This document shows, piece after piece, positions 63,964-64,000 of a stretch of DNA of 64,000 bases. Both the position numbers and the translations under genes were made by a program. Numbering within the stretch: position 1 is the stretch's first letter; every line of letters begins with the position of its first letter. The notes below the pieces were generated by a model. That model had not been told where the DNA came from. It saw only the letters and a list, made by a program, of their open reading frames with translations, and did not search any database. Origin of the DNA: Micropterus salmoides (taxonomy: Eukaryota > Chordata > Actinopteri > Centrarchiformes > Centrarchidae); assembly GCF_014851395.1 (NCBI RefSeq), contig NW_024040707.1, positions 8,406,187-8,470,186 on the forward strand, read 5' to 3'.

Positions 63964-64000
63964 ACTAGTGGCTCCCCTATACCCTATCAATTTTTAATGA

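Larger units (their letters stand above)
59928..64000 (-). other. plxna2 intron upstream of window exon 1 (runs past window end)
   Basis: 4.1 kb without any readable sema-domain exon on the minus strand. Contains a (GT)n repeat (62767-62792), a run of 12 G (62391-62402) and an (AC)n repeat at the window end. Open frames here translate microsatellites or unbiased sequence. Confidence 0.75.

Noticed and set aside
59928..64000. Sema-domain exon preceding PSI1
   Set aside because: No minus-strand reading with a donor in the right phase and sema text was found; the exon must lie beyond the window.
1..64000. tRNA, rRNA, CRISPR arrays, operons or a novel defence-like system
   Set aside because: Nothing in the sequence supports them; the window is intronic and exonic vertebrate DNA with ordinary, decayed mobile elements.

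Overview
The window is a piece of vertebrate, almost certainly teleost fish, nuclear DNA. It is AT-rich, intron-rich and scattered with dinucleotide microsatellites. Its mobile elements are ones common in fish: LINEs of the L2/CR1/Rex group, a DIRS-type tyrosine-recombinase retrotransposon, a Tc1/mariner MITE, a hAT-like MITE and a probable tRNA-derived SINE. There is no prokaryotic gene organisation. Recognition of families rests on remembered protein families and visible motifs, not on a search.

One host gene fills the window: plxna2 (plexin-A2, a semaphorin co-receptor for axon guidance), on the minus strand. I located 18 consecutive internal exons, from 59827-59927 (5' side) down to 5187-5455 (3' side). 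Every junction has GT donor and AG acceptor, and the phases join without a break into 2,789 nt, about 929 codons. They encode the first PSI domain (just after the sema domain), the region up to PSI2, PSI2, a region of IPT-like fold, PSI3, four recognisable IPT/TIG repeats, the transmembrane helix, the juxtamembrane coiled coil and the first part of the cytoplasmic GAP domain. The large sema-encoding exon(s) lie beyond position 64000. The rest of the GAP/RhoGTPase-binding region and the 3' UTR lie before position 1. The assignment to A2 rather than A1 or A4 rests on the cytoplasmic and PSI/IPT wording.

Layout from low to high coordinates: 1-5186 intron; 5187-10218 five exons (GAP start, coiled coil, TM, IPT4, IPT3/4); 10219-17437 large intron; 17438-20532 three exons (IPT2-IPT3); 20533-29196 intron carrying a nested transposon cluster at about 22085-29118; 29197-32408 two exons (IPT1); 32409-38986 intron; 38987-41653 four closely spaced exons (PSI3, middle region, PSI2); 41654-49419 three exons with MITE-bearing introns; 49420-59826 a 10.4-kb intron with an L2-type LINE end and several microsatellites; 59827-59927 the PSI1 exon; 59928-64000 upstream intron.

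The most structured non-host part is the nested cluster in the IPT2-IPT1 intron. A plus-strand LINE is split at about 23643 and resumes at about 27603. Between the halves are a terminus rich in GCGAAGCG motifs, resembling PIF/Harbinger ends, and a GC-rich, minus-strand, decayed DIRS element. All of these elements are broken. I see no tRNA, rRNA, CRISPR array, complete mobile element or supportable promoter, and no sign of a previously undescribed functional system. The most interesting host signal is a (UG)n tract directly in front of the 3' splice site of the PSI2 exon.
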